Below, piece after piece: positions 17,285 to 24,876 of a stretch of DNA of 33,116 nt; position 1 is the first letter of the stretch, and the number at the start of each line of letters is the position of its first letter. The notes under the pieces are model-generated. The model was not told the DNA's origin. It was given only the letters and a program-made list of their open reading frames with translations, and did not search any database. A program made the translations under genes and the position numbers. This stretch comes from Spirochaetaceae bacterium (GTDB lineage Bacteria; Spirochaetota; Spirochaetia; DSM-27196; SLST01): the NCBI GenBank assembly GCA_007118855.1, contig SKQU01000358.1, positions 1-33,116 on the forward strand. Reading direction: 5' to 3'.

Positions 17285-18708
17285 TGGCGGCGATCAAGAC
17301 GGTCGAGGCCGGTTTCTCCTGGTGCGAGACCTTCCTCGAGATCGACCGCGGCGACTACGAGGCAGGCCGCTACCGCCTTGCGCGGATGCGCACGCTGCTC
17401 GGCGACTTCGGGGACCCCCATCGGGCGTACGAGACGGTGCACGTCGCAGGGTCAAAAGGGAAGGGATCGACGGCCGCCTTCATCGCCTCCGTACTCGCCG
17501 CCGCCGGAAGCCGATGCGGGCTCTACTCATCCCCGCACGTGGAGAGTCCCCGCGAACGCGTTCGAGTGCTCGACGGATCGCTCACGGACGATCTCGCGGT
17601 GGGAGTCTTCAACGGGATCCGGGCCTACGTCGAGCGGATCGCTCGAACGACCCGACCGGCCCTGCTTCCCACCTATTTCGAGCTCGTCACCCTCTTCGGG
17701 TTCCTGGTCTTCCGCGAGGCGCGCTGCGAGATCGCGGTCTTTGAGGTGGGAATCGGGGGCAGAACCGACGCGACGAACCTCGTGCGGCCGATCGCCTCGG
17801 TCATTACTCCGGTCGAGCTCGAGCACACCGATCGCCTCGGCCGCACGCTGCGGAGCATCGCGGCGGAGAAGGCGGGCATCGTCAAGCGCGGCGTACCGGT
17901 CGTGGTCGGTCGCCAGCACCCGGAGGCGCTCGCGACCATCCGCCGCGTCGCCGAGCTGCGCCGCGCCCCCGTGCACGACGTTGTCGCTCAGATCGAGACG
18001 TTCGCGGCCGAGACGAGCACCTCGGGGACGCTCCTGCGCCTGCGGCTGCGCGGCGGCCTCGACCTCACCTCCGAGCTGCGCCTGATCGGGACGGTTCAGG
18101 CACACAACGCGGCGCTTGCCGCGCTCACCGCGACCGTCGTTCGCCCGCACCTCGGCGCCGAGGTCATCGCGGCCGGCCTCGCCGGCGCCTGGATCCCGGG
18201 TCGTTCGGAGCTCGTTCCGGGCCCGCCGGCCTTCCTGCTCGACGGGGCGCACACGGAGCGCTCGGTCCGGTCGCTCTGCGACACGGCAGCCGAGCTCTGC
18301 CGGGACAGGCGGGCGCGGGTGGCGATCTACGGGTCGGTATCCGGAAAGAATCACGAGTCGATGCTCGCGCACCTGATCGCCTGCTTCGACCGAATCGTCA
18401 TCACGCGCCCGGGGAGCTTCAAGCCAAGCGATCTCGCGCTCCTTCACCGGACGTGTGCCGCCCTCGGTGGGGTCGCGACCATCCACGAGCGCACCGAAGA
18501 CGCGCTCGCCGCGGCTCGCGCCTCCGTGTCAGACCGCGAGAACGCCCTTATCGTCGTGACCGGGAGTTTCTATCTTGTAGGGGCGGTTCGTTGCCTGCTG
18601 CGGGACGAAATCGCCGCAGGACGGGACCATGAGACGAGATCCGGAGTGCAGACGGCGCATGCACGAAGAACGACTCACGACGGGCGCGGCGCCCGTGATG
18701 TTCCCTGA
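17284..18708 (+). CDS. folC: Folylpolyglutamate / dihydrofolate synthase
   Basis: 474 residues from ATG 17284, which overlaps the hisD stop (TGATG); GTG 17281 directly before it is an alternative giving one more residue. It is a Mur-ligase family enzyme that adds glutamate to dihydropteroate and folates. The P-loop GSKGKGSTAAF lies at about residues 55-65, followed by SPHVESPRERV, VFEVGIGGRTDATN with the metal-binding acidic residues, and HTDRLGRTLRSIAAEKAGI. The C-terminal domain has FLLDGAHT and VYG-like IYGSVSGKNH. The last 30 residues are Arg-rich and look like a non-conserved tail. Confidence 0.93.
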   Translation: MAAIKTVEAGFSWCETFLEIDRGDYEAGRYRLARMRTLLGDFGDPHRAYETVHVAGSKGKGSTAAFIASVLAAAGSRCGLYSSPHVESPRERVRVLDGSLTDDLAVGVFNGIRAYVERIARTTRPALLPTYFELVTLFGFLVFREARCEIAVFEVGIGGRTDATNLVRPIASVITPVELEHTDRLGRTLRSIAAEKAGIVKRGVPVVVGRQHPEALATIRRVAELRRAPVHDVVAQIETFAAETSTSGTLLRLRLRGGLDLTSELRLIGTVQAHNAALAALTATVVRPHLGAEVIAAGLAGAWIPGRSELVPGPPAFLLDGAHTERSVRSLCDTAAELCRDRRARVAIYGSVSGKNHESMLAHLIACFDRIVITRPGSFKPSDLALLHRTCAALGGVATIHERTEDALAAARASVSDRENALIVVTGSFYLVGAVRCLLRDEIAAGRDHETRSGVQTAHARRTTHDGRGARDVP

Positions 18709-18719
18709 GGCGATTGCCC

Positions 18720-20132
18720 GTGTCGCTTAACTGGCGGGAGATCGACGCCGTACTCGATGAGCTCGACCTGCCCGGAAGCCACATCCAGCAGGTCGTCCAG
18801 CCCGATTTCCGCAACCTCTACCTGGAAGTCTTCCGCCCGGGTCGCCGGCTTCGCCTGAGAGTGTGCCTGGAGACCGGGCTCACGAGAATCCACGCAACTG
18901 CTCGCATACCGCCACGCCCGCCGGTGCGTCAGCGCTTCGCGCAGCTTCTGAACGCGCGGGTCAAAGGGGCCCGCATCGTCGATGCCCGCCAGGTCAACGC
19001 GGACCGGATCATCAGGCTCGATCTCCTGCGCGGCGGCGAGCCGACGATCCTCTGGATTCGCCTCTGGGGAGGCGCGGCGAATTGCATCGTCACCGAGGCC
19101 GACGGGACGATCCTGGACGCGTTCTTCCGCAGGCCGCGCCGAGGCGAGGTCAGCGGCAAGACCTGCCTGATCGAAGATCGCGGTGTGCCGTCGCAGACGG
19201 ATCCGCACCTTGCGAAATTCGAGGCACGCTGGCAGACGGACGTCAACGACTCGGTGCGCGCGCATTACGAGCGAATAGAAGAGGAGAAGACCCGGACCGC
19301 CGCAACTGAGGCGGCGTCACGCATCCTGGAGCAACAGCTCGCCTCGCTGCGCAAAGCCCTGGCCGATCTGCGGGCACGCCGCAGCGGACACCGGGACGCG
19401 GATCGGTTGCAGACGATAGGTGATCTGCTGACCGCAAGTCTCTACCGCGTCGAGCCGGGCGCCGAGTGGATCGAGGTCGAGGACTACACGGAAGACAACA
19501 CGCCGGTCCGCATAGAGCTCGATCCCGCGAAGTCGCCGGGGGAGAACGCGCAAGCCTACTTCGCGAAGGCACGCCGCATCCGCCGGCAGACGGCAACCGT
19601 CGACGAGGAAACGGCGAACATCGAGGCTCGCGTTGAAGAGCTCGAACGGACCGGACGGAACCTCGCGACGACCCCCACGTCTGATATCGAGCGATTCGTC
19701 GCAGACCACACGGCTACTCGCGGGAGGCGTGCCCCTGATCACGCGACTCCGGGGCTGCAGTTCTCCAGTCACGGATTCACAATTCTCGTGGGGCGCAACG
19801 CGCGGGAGAACGACGAGCTTCTACGGCACGCCGCGCGAGGCAACGATATCTGGATGCACACCCGCGACGTCCCGGGAGGCTACGTATTCATCAGGAGCCG
19901 CCGCGGCGTAACCGTTCCACTCGACGTCCTGCTCGACGCGGCGAACCTCGCGATCCACTTCAGCAGGGCGAAGAACAACGGGCATGCGGATCTCTACTAC
20001 ACGCAGGTGAAGTACCTCAGGCGGCCCCGCCAGGGCCCCACGGGTCTCGTCCTGCCGACGCAAGAGAAGAACCTGCACGTGAGCGCCGATGAGCATCGGC
20101 TGTCGCGGATGCTTGGCCGCCGCCAGTCCTGA
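18720..20132 (+). CDS. NFACT family protein, RqcH-like
   Basis: 470 residues from GTG 18720 (MSLNWREIDAVL); TTG 18714 is a less likely start, and GAGG about 9 bases upstream supports the GTG. An NFACT-N domain includes the conserved Asp95-Arg96 (NADRIIRL), corresponding to Asp97-Arg98 of Bacillus RqcH, which are required for alanine tailing of stalled nascent chains. A coiled-coil region at about residues 180-320 precedes the NFACT-R (DUF814) domain at about 350-440, with NDIWMHTRDVPGGYVFI and HFSRAKNNGHADLYYTQVKY. It is shorter than the roughly 570 residues of Firmicutes homologues and lacks an obvious NFACT-C part. It probably works on 50S-peptidyl-tRNA complexes in ribosome quality control. 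Confidence 0.88.
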   Translation: MSLNWREIDAVLDELDLPGSHIQQVVQPDFRNLYLEVFRPGRRLRLRVCLETGLTRIHATARIPPRPPVRQRFAQLLNARVKGARIVDARQVNADRIIRLDLLRGGEPTILWIRLWGGAANCIVTEADGTILDAFFRRPRRGEVSGKTCLIEDRGVPSQTDPHLAKFEARWQTDVNDSVRAHYERIEEEKTRTAATEAASRILEQQLASLRKALADLRARRSGHRDADRLQTIGDLLTASLYRVEPGAEWIEVEDYTEDNTPVRIELDPAKSPGENAQAYFAKARRIRRQTATVDEETANIEARVEELERTGRNLATTPTSDIERFVADHTATRGRRAPDHATPGLQFSSHGFTILVGRNARENDELLRHAARGNDIWMHTRDVPGGYVFIRSRRGVTVPLDVLLDAANLAIHFSRAKNNGHADLYYTQVKYLRRPRQGPTGLVLPTQEKNLHVSADEHRLSRMLGRRQS

Positions 20133-20149
20133 CGTCAGAGTCCGGCAGC

Positions 20150-20178
20150 TTGAAACCGCAGAACAAGCGCTCCATAAT
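20150..20178 (+). promoter_or_regulatory. Predicted promoter of the AMMECR1 operon
   Basis: TTGAAA at 20150-20155, exactly 17 bases of spacer and CATAAT at 20173-20178: one of the best sigma70-like matches in the window. Only five bases separate the -10 box from ATG 20184, so transcription should start at the start codon. It lies in the only gap (51 bases) between the NFACT gene and AMMECR1. Confidence 0.5.
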
Positions 20179-20183
20179 GGGGC

Positions 20184-20744
20184 ATGCTCAGCGCTCAGGC
20201 TCGCCGAACGCTCATCACCGTCGCGCGCAAGAGAATCACCTCTGAACTGACGGGACACGACCCAGGCTACCCGGACAGGCTGCCCGAGCTCGAGGCGCCG
20301 GGCGGCGCCTTTGTGTCACTGCATATCCTTCACGGCTTCGAGCCGCGGCTGCGCGGATGCATCGGTCACATCACCTCGGACCTTCCCCTCTACGACACCG
20401 TGCGTGAGGCGGCATTCGCGGCGGCCTTCCGCGACCCGCGGTTCCCGCCGCTCACGAAGGACGAAATCGCGGACGTGGTCATCGAGATTTCCGTGCTCTC
20501 TGCGCTCGAGCGGATAACCGACACCCGGTCGATCGAGGCGGGGCGCCACGGCATCCTCATAGAGCACGGCCGGCACAGCGGTCTCCTGCTCCCGCAGGTC
20601 GCACTCTCACACCGCTGGGACCGCACGACGTTCCTCGAGCAGACCTGCCGCAAGGCCGGCCTCGACCCGGACGCATGGCGAAGCCCGGACACGGTGATAC
20701 GCATCTTCACGGCCGAAGTATTTGACGAATCGTCGGCCGCGTAG
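20184..20744 (+). CDS. amrA: AMMECR1 domain protein (AmmeMemoRadiSam system protein A)
   Basis: 186 residues, a complete AMMECR1 domain. The hallmark LRGCIGHI motif is at residues 56-63, with Cys59 strictly conserved in the family, followed by REAAFAAAFRDPRFPPLTKDE and IEISVLSALERI. The biochemical role is unknown; in many prokaryotes the domain is fused or adjacent to MEMO and a radical-SAM protein. Here the MEMO gene is at 6173-7003 and no radical-SAM gene is in the window. It heads the pseudokinase-murD-add group; the next start is 24 bases downstream. Confidence 0.92.
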   Translation: MLSAQARRTLITVARKRITSELTGHDPGYPDRLPELEAPGGAFVSLHILHGFEPRLRGCIGHITSDLPLYDTVREAAFAAAFRDPRFPPLTKDEIADVVIEISVLSALERITDTRSIEAGRHGILIEHGRHSGLLLPQVALSHRWDRTTFLEQTCRKAGLDPDAWRSPDTVIRIFTAEVFDESSAA

Positions 20745-20768
20745 TTCCTTTAGCACGAAGGTGGACAC

Positions 20769-22217
20769 ATGGCACTCGATGTTCGGATCATCAGTAACGG
20801 GCTCATCGAGCTCTATCGCAACGACACGCAGCTGCTTGCGGTGGACACGGGCATTCGGTCGAACAGCCCCACGCTGCGAAAGCTCGCCGGGCAGCAACGG
20901 CAGACGGGATGGATCATCGTGGGAGACTCAGTCGAACCGTGGCGGCCGCAGGGCTTCGTGGAGCACGAAGGCACGGTCCATGTCCATGGACCGTACGCCG
21001 AAGGCAGGCTCCTCGAAGACGCGCTCTACGACTCGTCGAGCAACCGGCTCGAGCTGCTCGAACGAATCGCCCGGGCGTTCGCCGCGCTCGAGCGCCGGAA
21101 CGTGCCCATGGTGCCCTTCCATACGCGTACACTGGTGCTCCTCAACGACGGCGGGCTGCTCGTCCTCCCGCCGGACATCATGGCGGCCGTCCGGGAGCAT
21201 CAGGACTATGAGTCCCGGATCAAGCGGATGGAACGGTTCAACCATCCGGATCACAAACCCGAGGAGAACGTCGGATTCGCGCTCGCCGCGGCGGCCTACT
21301 ACGTGATCACCGGTGAGTTTCCCTACGACGCGCAGGACGAAGAGGATCTGCACTCGCGCGTGCGCGCGGGCATCGTGATTCCTGCGCATCACCGCGACGT
21401 TACCGTTCGCCGCGAGGTCTCCGAAGCGCTCCAGGCCGAGCTCACCGGCGCGAAGGCGACCCCGGACCCGAACGTCTGGGCCGACCGGCTGCGTGTCTGG
21501 CGCGAACACGGGATCCGGGACAGTCTTTCGTCGCAGGAGCAGGGCCGGCTCGAAGAGGAGGCCCGTCAGGCGACCGAGAGGCTCGAACGCACCTACCGCC
21601 GCAAGGAGGGGCTGCGTCGCAACGGAAGAAAGATTCTCACGATCGCGGCCATCGTCATCATCGTCGGCTCGATCCCCGCAACGATCATCAGGAACGCCCT
21701 GCAACCGGGCGCCACGGCGGGCCTGCCGGCGGAGGAGGTCGTTGAGGCGTTCTACACAAGCATCAACTCGCTCGACCACATGACGATGGAGGACGCAACG
21801 GTCGACCGTGCAGGGGCCGATCTCATCCGTGAGGTCACCAATCTCTTCGTGCTCGACCGCCAGCGGATGAGCGTTGAGATGCAGTCCGGATTCGTCGACG
21901 CCCAGGAGTGGCGCGACGCGGGAATGCCCACCCTGCCCGCCGACCGCCATCCGTACGGCGTGGCCAACCTGGAGATCCGTGCGCTCGACGCGATCGAGGG
22001 CGAGCAACGGTTCGAGGCGCGCTACGAACGCTGGTTCCCGGACTACGAGATCGCTGAGGTCACGGGCCGCTCGGGGATCGCCGGAATACAGGTGGTCGAC
22101 CGTCTCGCCCTTCGTACCGATCGGCGCGACGACTGGCTCATCTACGAGATAGAGCGGGTGTCGGAGGAGTCGGTCAACCTGAACGAGCTGCGGCGACAGG
22201 CCGCCGATTCGAACTGA
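20769..22217 (+). CDS. Pseudokinase-like single-pass membrane protein
   Basis: 482 residues, preceded by an AAGGTGG Shine-Dalgarno-like site. The first 250 residues follow the layout of a Ser/Thr protein kinase without its catalytic residues. There is no VAIK lysine; the place of HRDxxxxN reads RNVPMVPFHTRTLVLLNDGG; the place of DFG reads LPPD; and EENVGFALAAAAYYVITGEFPYD resembles the alpha-F helix and the GxxPF turn of a C-lobe. One membrane helix lies at about residues 288-310 (ILTIAAIVIIVGSIPATII). The outer part (about 320-482) looks NTF2-like, starting EEVVEAFYTSINSLD. I do not recognise a named family. The position before murD suggests an envelope sensing or scaffolding role, but that is inference. 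Confidence 0.75.
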   Translation: MALDVRIISNGLIELYRNDTQLLAVDTGIRSNSPTLRKLAGQQRQTGWIIVGDSVEPWRPQGFVEHEGTVHVHGPYAEGRLLEDALYDSSSNRLELLERIARAFAALERRNVPMVPFHTRTLVLLNDGGLLVLPPDIMAAVREHQDYESRIKRMERFNHPDHKPEENVGFALAAAAYYVITGEFPYDAQDEEDLHSRVRAGIVIPAHHRDVTVRREVSEALQAELTGAKATPDPNVWADRLRVWREHGIRDSLSSQEQGRLEEEARQATERLERTYRRKEGLRRNGRKILTIAAIVIIVGSIPATIIRNALQPGATAGLPAEEVVEAFYTSINSLDHMTMEDATVDRAGADLIREVTNLFVLDRQRMSVEMQSGFVDAQEWRDAGMPTLPADRHPYGVANLEIRALDAIEGEQRFEARYERWFPDYEIAEVTGRSGIAGIQVVDRLALRTDRRDDWLIYEIERVSEESVNLNELRRQAADSN

Positions 22218-22240
22218 CCGCCGGCACAAGGGAGATGCCA

Positions 22241-23656
22241 ATGGGTCGAGCGGATGCCGGCGAGCTGGCCGGGGCGCGGGTCGTGGTGATGGGGCTCGGC
22301 GCGCACGGGGGCGGGGCCGCGAGCGCTCGTTTCTGCGCGCAGGCCGGAGCCGACGTCACGGTCACCGACCTGCGCGACGAGGAAGCCCTGGCGCGAAGCG
22401 TTGCCGAGCTCTCCGATCTTCCCGTGCGTTTCGTGCTGGGAAGGCACGACGAGGCGGATTTCCGCCATGCGGACATCGTCGTCAAGAATCCCGCGGTACG
22501 ACGGGACGTCGCGCTTCTGCGTCACGCGGCGCGCATAGAGACCGACGTATCGCTCTTCCTGCAGCTCCACCACGGCCCGATCATCGCGATCACCGGGACG
22601 AAGGGCAAATCGACAACCGCGAGCGCGCTCCACCACATTCTGCGTGAGGACCATCCGACCGCCCGGCTCGGGGGTAATATCACCGTCTCACCCCTCTCCT
22701 TCGCCTCCGAGCTCACCGGAACCGAGCCGATCGTGCTCGAGCTCTCCTCGTTCCAGCTCGGCGATCTCCTGCTGACTCAGCTCGGGGCCGAAGCCACCGC
22801 CGCCTTTACCGTGAGCGCCGTCACGAACGTCATGCCGGACCATCAGGACTACTACGCCTCGATGAGCGACTACGCCGCGGACAAGGCTCTGATCTTCGCC
22901 TCGCAGCGACACGACTCCTGGTGCCTGCTGTCGGCGGACGACCGGTGGTCCCGAGCCTACCGTCCGCCGCAGCCGCAGCGGGTCGTACGCGTGAGCCGTA
23001 CGGCGCGACCGAACGACGATGGACCGAGCGCCGGATTCGCCGACGGATGGGGCGTCCTGCATCTGCCCGAATCTGACCGTCCCGTCCGGCTCGTCGAACC
23101 GGACAGCCGCGCCGCAGGCGAGCACCAGCGGACGAACCTGCTCTACGCCGGCGCCGCGGCGCTCCTGTTCGGCGTCCGTGCGGAGACGGTGCGCCGAAGG
23201 GCGCGCGAGTTCCCGGGCATCGCGCATCGGCTCGAGTCTCTAGGAGAGGTCCGCGGGGTCCGCTTCGTCAACGATTCGGCGGCGACGATCGCGGAGGCGG
23301 TGCTCGCGGCGGTGGGCAGTTTCACCGCTCGGGTGCACCTGATCGCCGGCGGAAGCGACAAGGGCGTCCCGCTCGACGCATTTGCAGAGGTGGCTCAGAG
23401 AACGGGGTCGATCCACCTCCTCGGAGGGAGCGCAACGGATCGTCTGGTTGCCCTGCTCGACTCGCTCGGCCTGCCCTACCGGGGTCCGTACCGGACGCTC
23501 GAAGACGCGTTCGACGGCGCGGTCAGGGCGGCAGGCGACGGGGAGGTCGTTCTCCTCTCACCGGGATGCGCGTCGTTCGGAATGTTCCAGAACGAGTTCG
23601 ACCGCGGAGATCAGTTCAGGTCACTCGTCGCCGCGCACCGAGCCGTGGTAGAATAG
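22241..23656 (+). CDS. murD: UDP-N-acetylmuramoyl-L-alanine--D-glutamate ligase
   Basis: 471 residues. It adds D-glutamate to UDP-MurNAc-L-Ala in the cytoplasm, using ATP. The P-loop GTKGKSTTAS is at about residues 119-128, followed by LELSSFQLGDL, VMPDHQDYYASMSDYAADKA, the FVNDSAATIAEA segment and LLSPGCASFGMFQNEFDRGDQF near the C-terminus, all typical of MurD. I chose ATG 22241 rather than ATG 22235 because AAGGGAG at 22228-22234 has correct spacing only for the former. The N-terminal domain begins GARVVVMGLGAHGGGAA, the usual UDP-binding glycine-rich turn. No other mur gene is adjacent. Confidence 0.95.
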   Translation: MGRADAGELAGARVVVMGLGAHGGGAASARFCAQAGADVTVTDLRDEEALARSVAELSDLPVRFVLGRHDEADFRHADIVVKNPAVRRDVALLRHAARIETDVSLFLQLHHGPIIAITGTKGKSTTASALHHILREDHPTARLGGNITVSPLSFASELTGTEPIVLELSSFQLGDLLLTQLGAEATAAFTVSAVTNVMPDHQDYYASMSDYAADKALIFASQRHDSWCLLSADDRWSRAYRPPQPQRVVRVSRTARPNDDGPSAGFADGWGVLHLPESDRPVRLVEPDSRAAGEHQRTNLLYAGAAALLFGVRAETVRRRAREFPGIAHRLESLGEVRGVRFVNDSAATIAEAVLAAVGSFTARVHLIAGGSDKGVPLDAFAEVAQRTGSIHLLGGSATDRLVALLDSLGLPYRGPYRTLEDAFDGAVRAAGDGEVVLLSPGCASFGMFQNEFDRGDQFRSLVAAHRAVVE

Positions 23657-23670
23657 TCGCAGGAGGACCC

Positions 23671-24876
23671 GTGCCCTACCCACCCGAGTTCATCCGCGCG
23701 ATACCCAAGAACGACCTGCATGTGCACCTTGACGGCAGCCTGCGGCTCGAAACGCTGATCGAGCTCGCCCGCGACCAGCGTGTCGATCTCCCCTCGGCGA
23801 CGCCGGACGGCCTGCGGGCGACGGTGTTCAAGAACTCATACCGCGACCTCGATGAGTACCTTCAGGGGTTCGCCTATACCTGCCGGGTGATGCAGGACCC
23901 GGACAGTCTGGAGCGGATCGCGTACGAGCTCGCCGAAGACAACATCAACGAGGGAGTTCGTTACGTCGAAGTGCGGTTCGCTCCGCAGCTGCACGTATCG
24001 CAGCGGATGACCTACGAAACGGTCATGCATTCGGTCGACGCGGGGCTGCGAAAGGCCCGGGATCGGTTCAACGCGAACCTCGCGCCTGATGAGCCGCCTT
24101 TCGAGTACGGCATCATCGTGACGGCGATGCGCTTCTTCACGCCGCAGTTCAGCTCCTACTATGGCGACCTCGCCCGCGTGCACCCGTACTCGAGCGACGA
24201 CGAGCTGATCCGGATGGCCTCGCTCGAGCTTGCGAAGGCGAGTGTGAAGCTGCGAAACGAAACCGACGTGCAGGTCGTGGCTTTCGACCTCGCCGGCAGC
24301 GAGTACGGCTATCCGGCAAGCGCGCATCAGGACGCATACGACTACGTTCACAGCCACTTCATGAAGAAGACCGTCCACGCGGGCGAAGCCTACGGTCCGG
24401 AGTCGATCTTCCAGGCGATCACGAAGATCCACGCCGACCGCATCGGCCACGGGCTGCGGCTCTTCCGGGCGGACATGATCTACAGTGACGCGGTCACCGA
24501 TCGTGACCGCTACGTCCGCGACCTGGTGAACTACATCGCGGACAAGCGCATCACGGTCGAAGTCTGCCTCACGAGCAATCTCCAGACCTGCCCCGACCTC
24601 AGGAGCGTCGCGGATCACAGCCTTGGAGACATGCTCGAGCGAAACCTGAGCCTCTGCATCTGCACGGACAACCGCCTCGTGAGCAATACGTCCGTGACGC
24701 GGGAGATCGAGCTCGCGGTGGACGGGTTTTCCATCGCCCCGAAGCAGCTGAAGAACATCATGATCTACGGGTTCAAACGCAGTTTCTTCTACCGCCCCTA
24801 CCAGGTCAAACGACAGTGGGTGCGCCAGATCACCAACTACTACGAGCGGCTCGAAGAGCAGTACGGAATCAGCTGA
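23671..24876 (+). CDS. add: Adenosine deaminase family protein
   Basis: 401 residues from GTG 23671, preceded by AGGAGGA at 23661-23667. It deaminates adenosine (and deoxyadenosine) to inosine with zinc. The metal ligands are His17 and His19 (NDLHVHLDGS), the His of HAGEAYG at 236 with catalytic Glu239, RIGHGLRL with the base His, and Asp333. The usual TDDP motif reads TDNRLVSNTS, so the second Asp is Asn334; this TDNRxxS form is also seen in actinobacterial Add proteins and does not by itself rule out activity. It abuts the convergent SUMF1 gene: the two stop codons together form TGATCA, leaving no space for a terminator. Confidence 0.9.
   Translation: MPYPPEFIRAIPKNDLHVHLDGSLRLETLIELARDQRVDLPSATPDGLRATVFKNSYRDLDEYLQGFAYTCRVMQDPDSLERIAYELAEDNINEGVRYVEVRFAPQLHVSQRMTYETVMHSVDAGLRKARDRFNANLAPDEPPFEYGIIVTAMRFFTPQFSSYYGDLARVHPYSSDDELIRMASLELAKASVKLRNETDVQVVAFDLAGSEYGYPASAHQDAYDYVHSHFMKKTVHAGEAYGPESIFQAITKIHADRIGHGLRLFRADMIYSDAVTDRDRYVRDLVNYIADKRITVEVCLTSNLQTCPDLRSVADHSLGDMLERNLSLCICTDNRLVSNTSVTREIELAVDGFSIAPKQLKNIMIYGFKRSFFYRPYQVKRQWVRQITNYYERLEEQYGIS

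Noticed and set aside
18629-18730. 33-codon frame (MRRDPECRRRMHEERL) spanning the folC-NFACT junction
   Set aside because: It overlaps the folC 3' end and the NFACT start in another frame, has no clear ribosome-binding site and resembles nothing I know.
23566-23670. Longer N-terminal extension of adenosine deaminase into murD
   Set aside because: It overlaps murD in another frame; GTG 23671 has AGGAGGA at the right distance and gives the normal family N-terminus.
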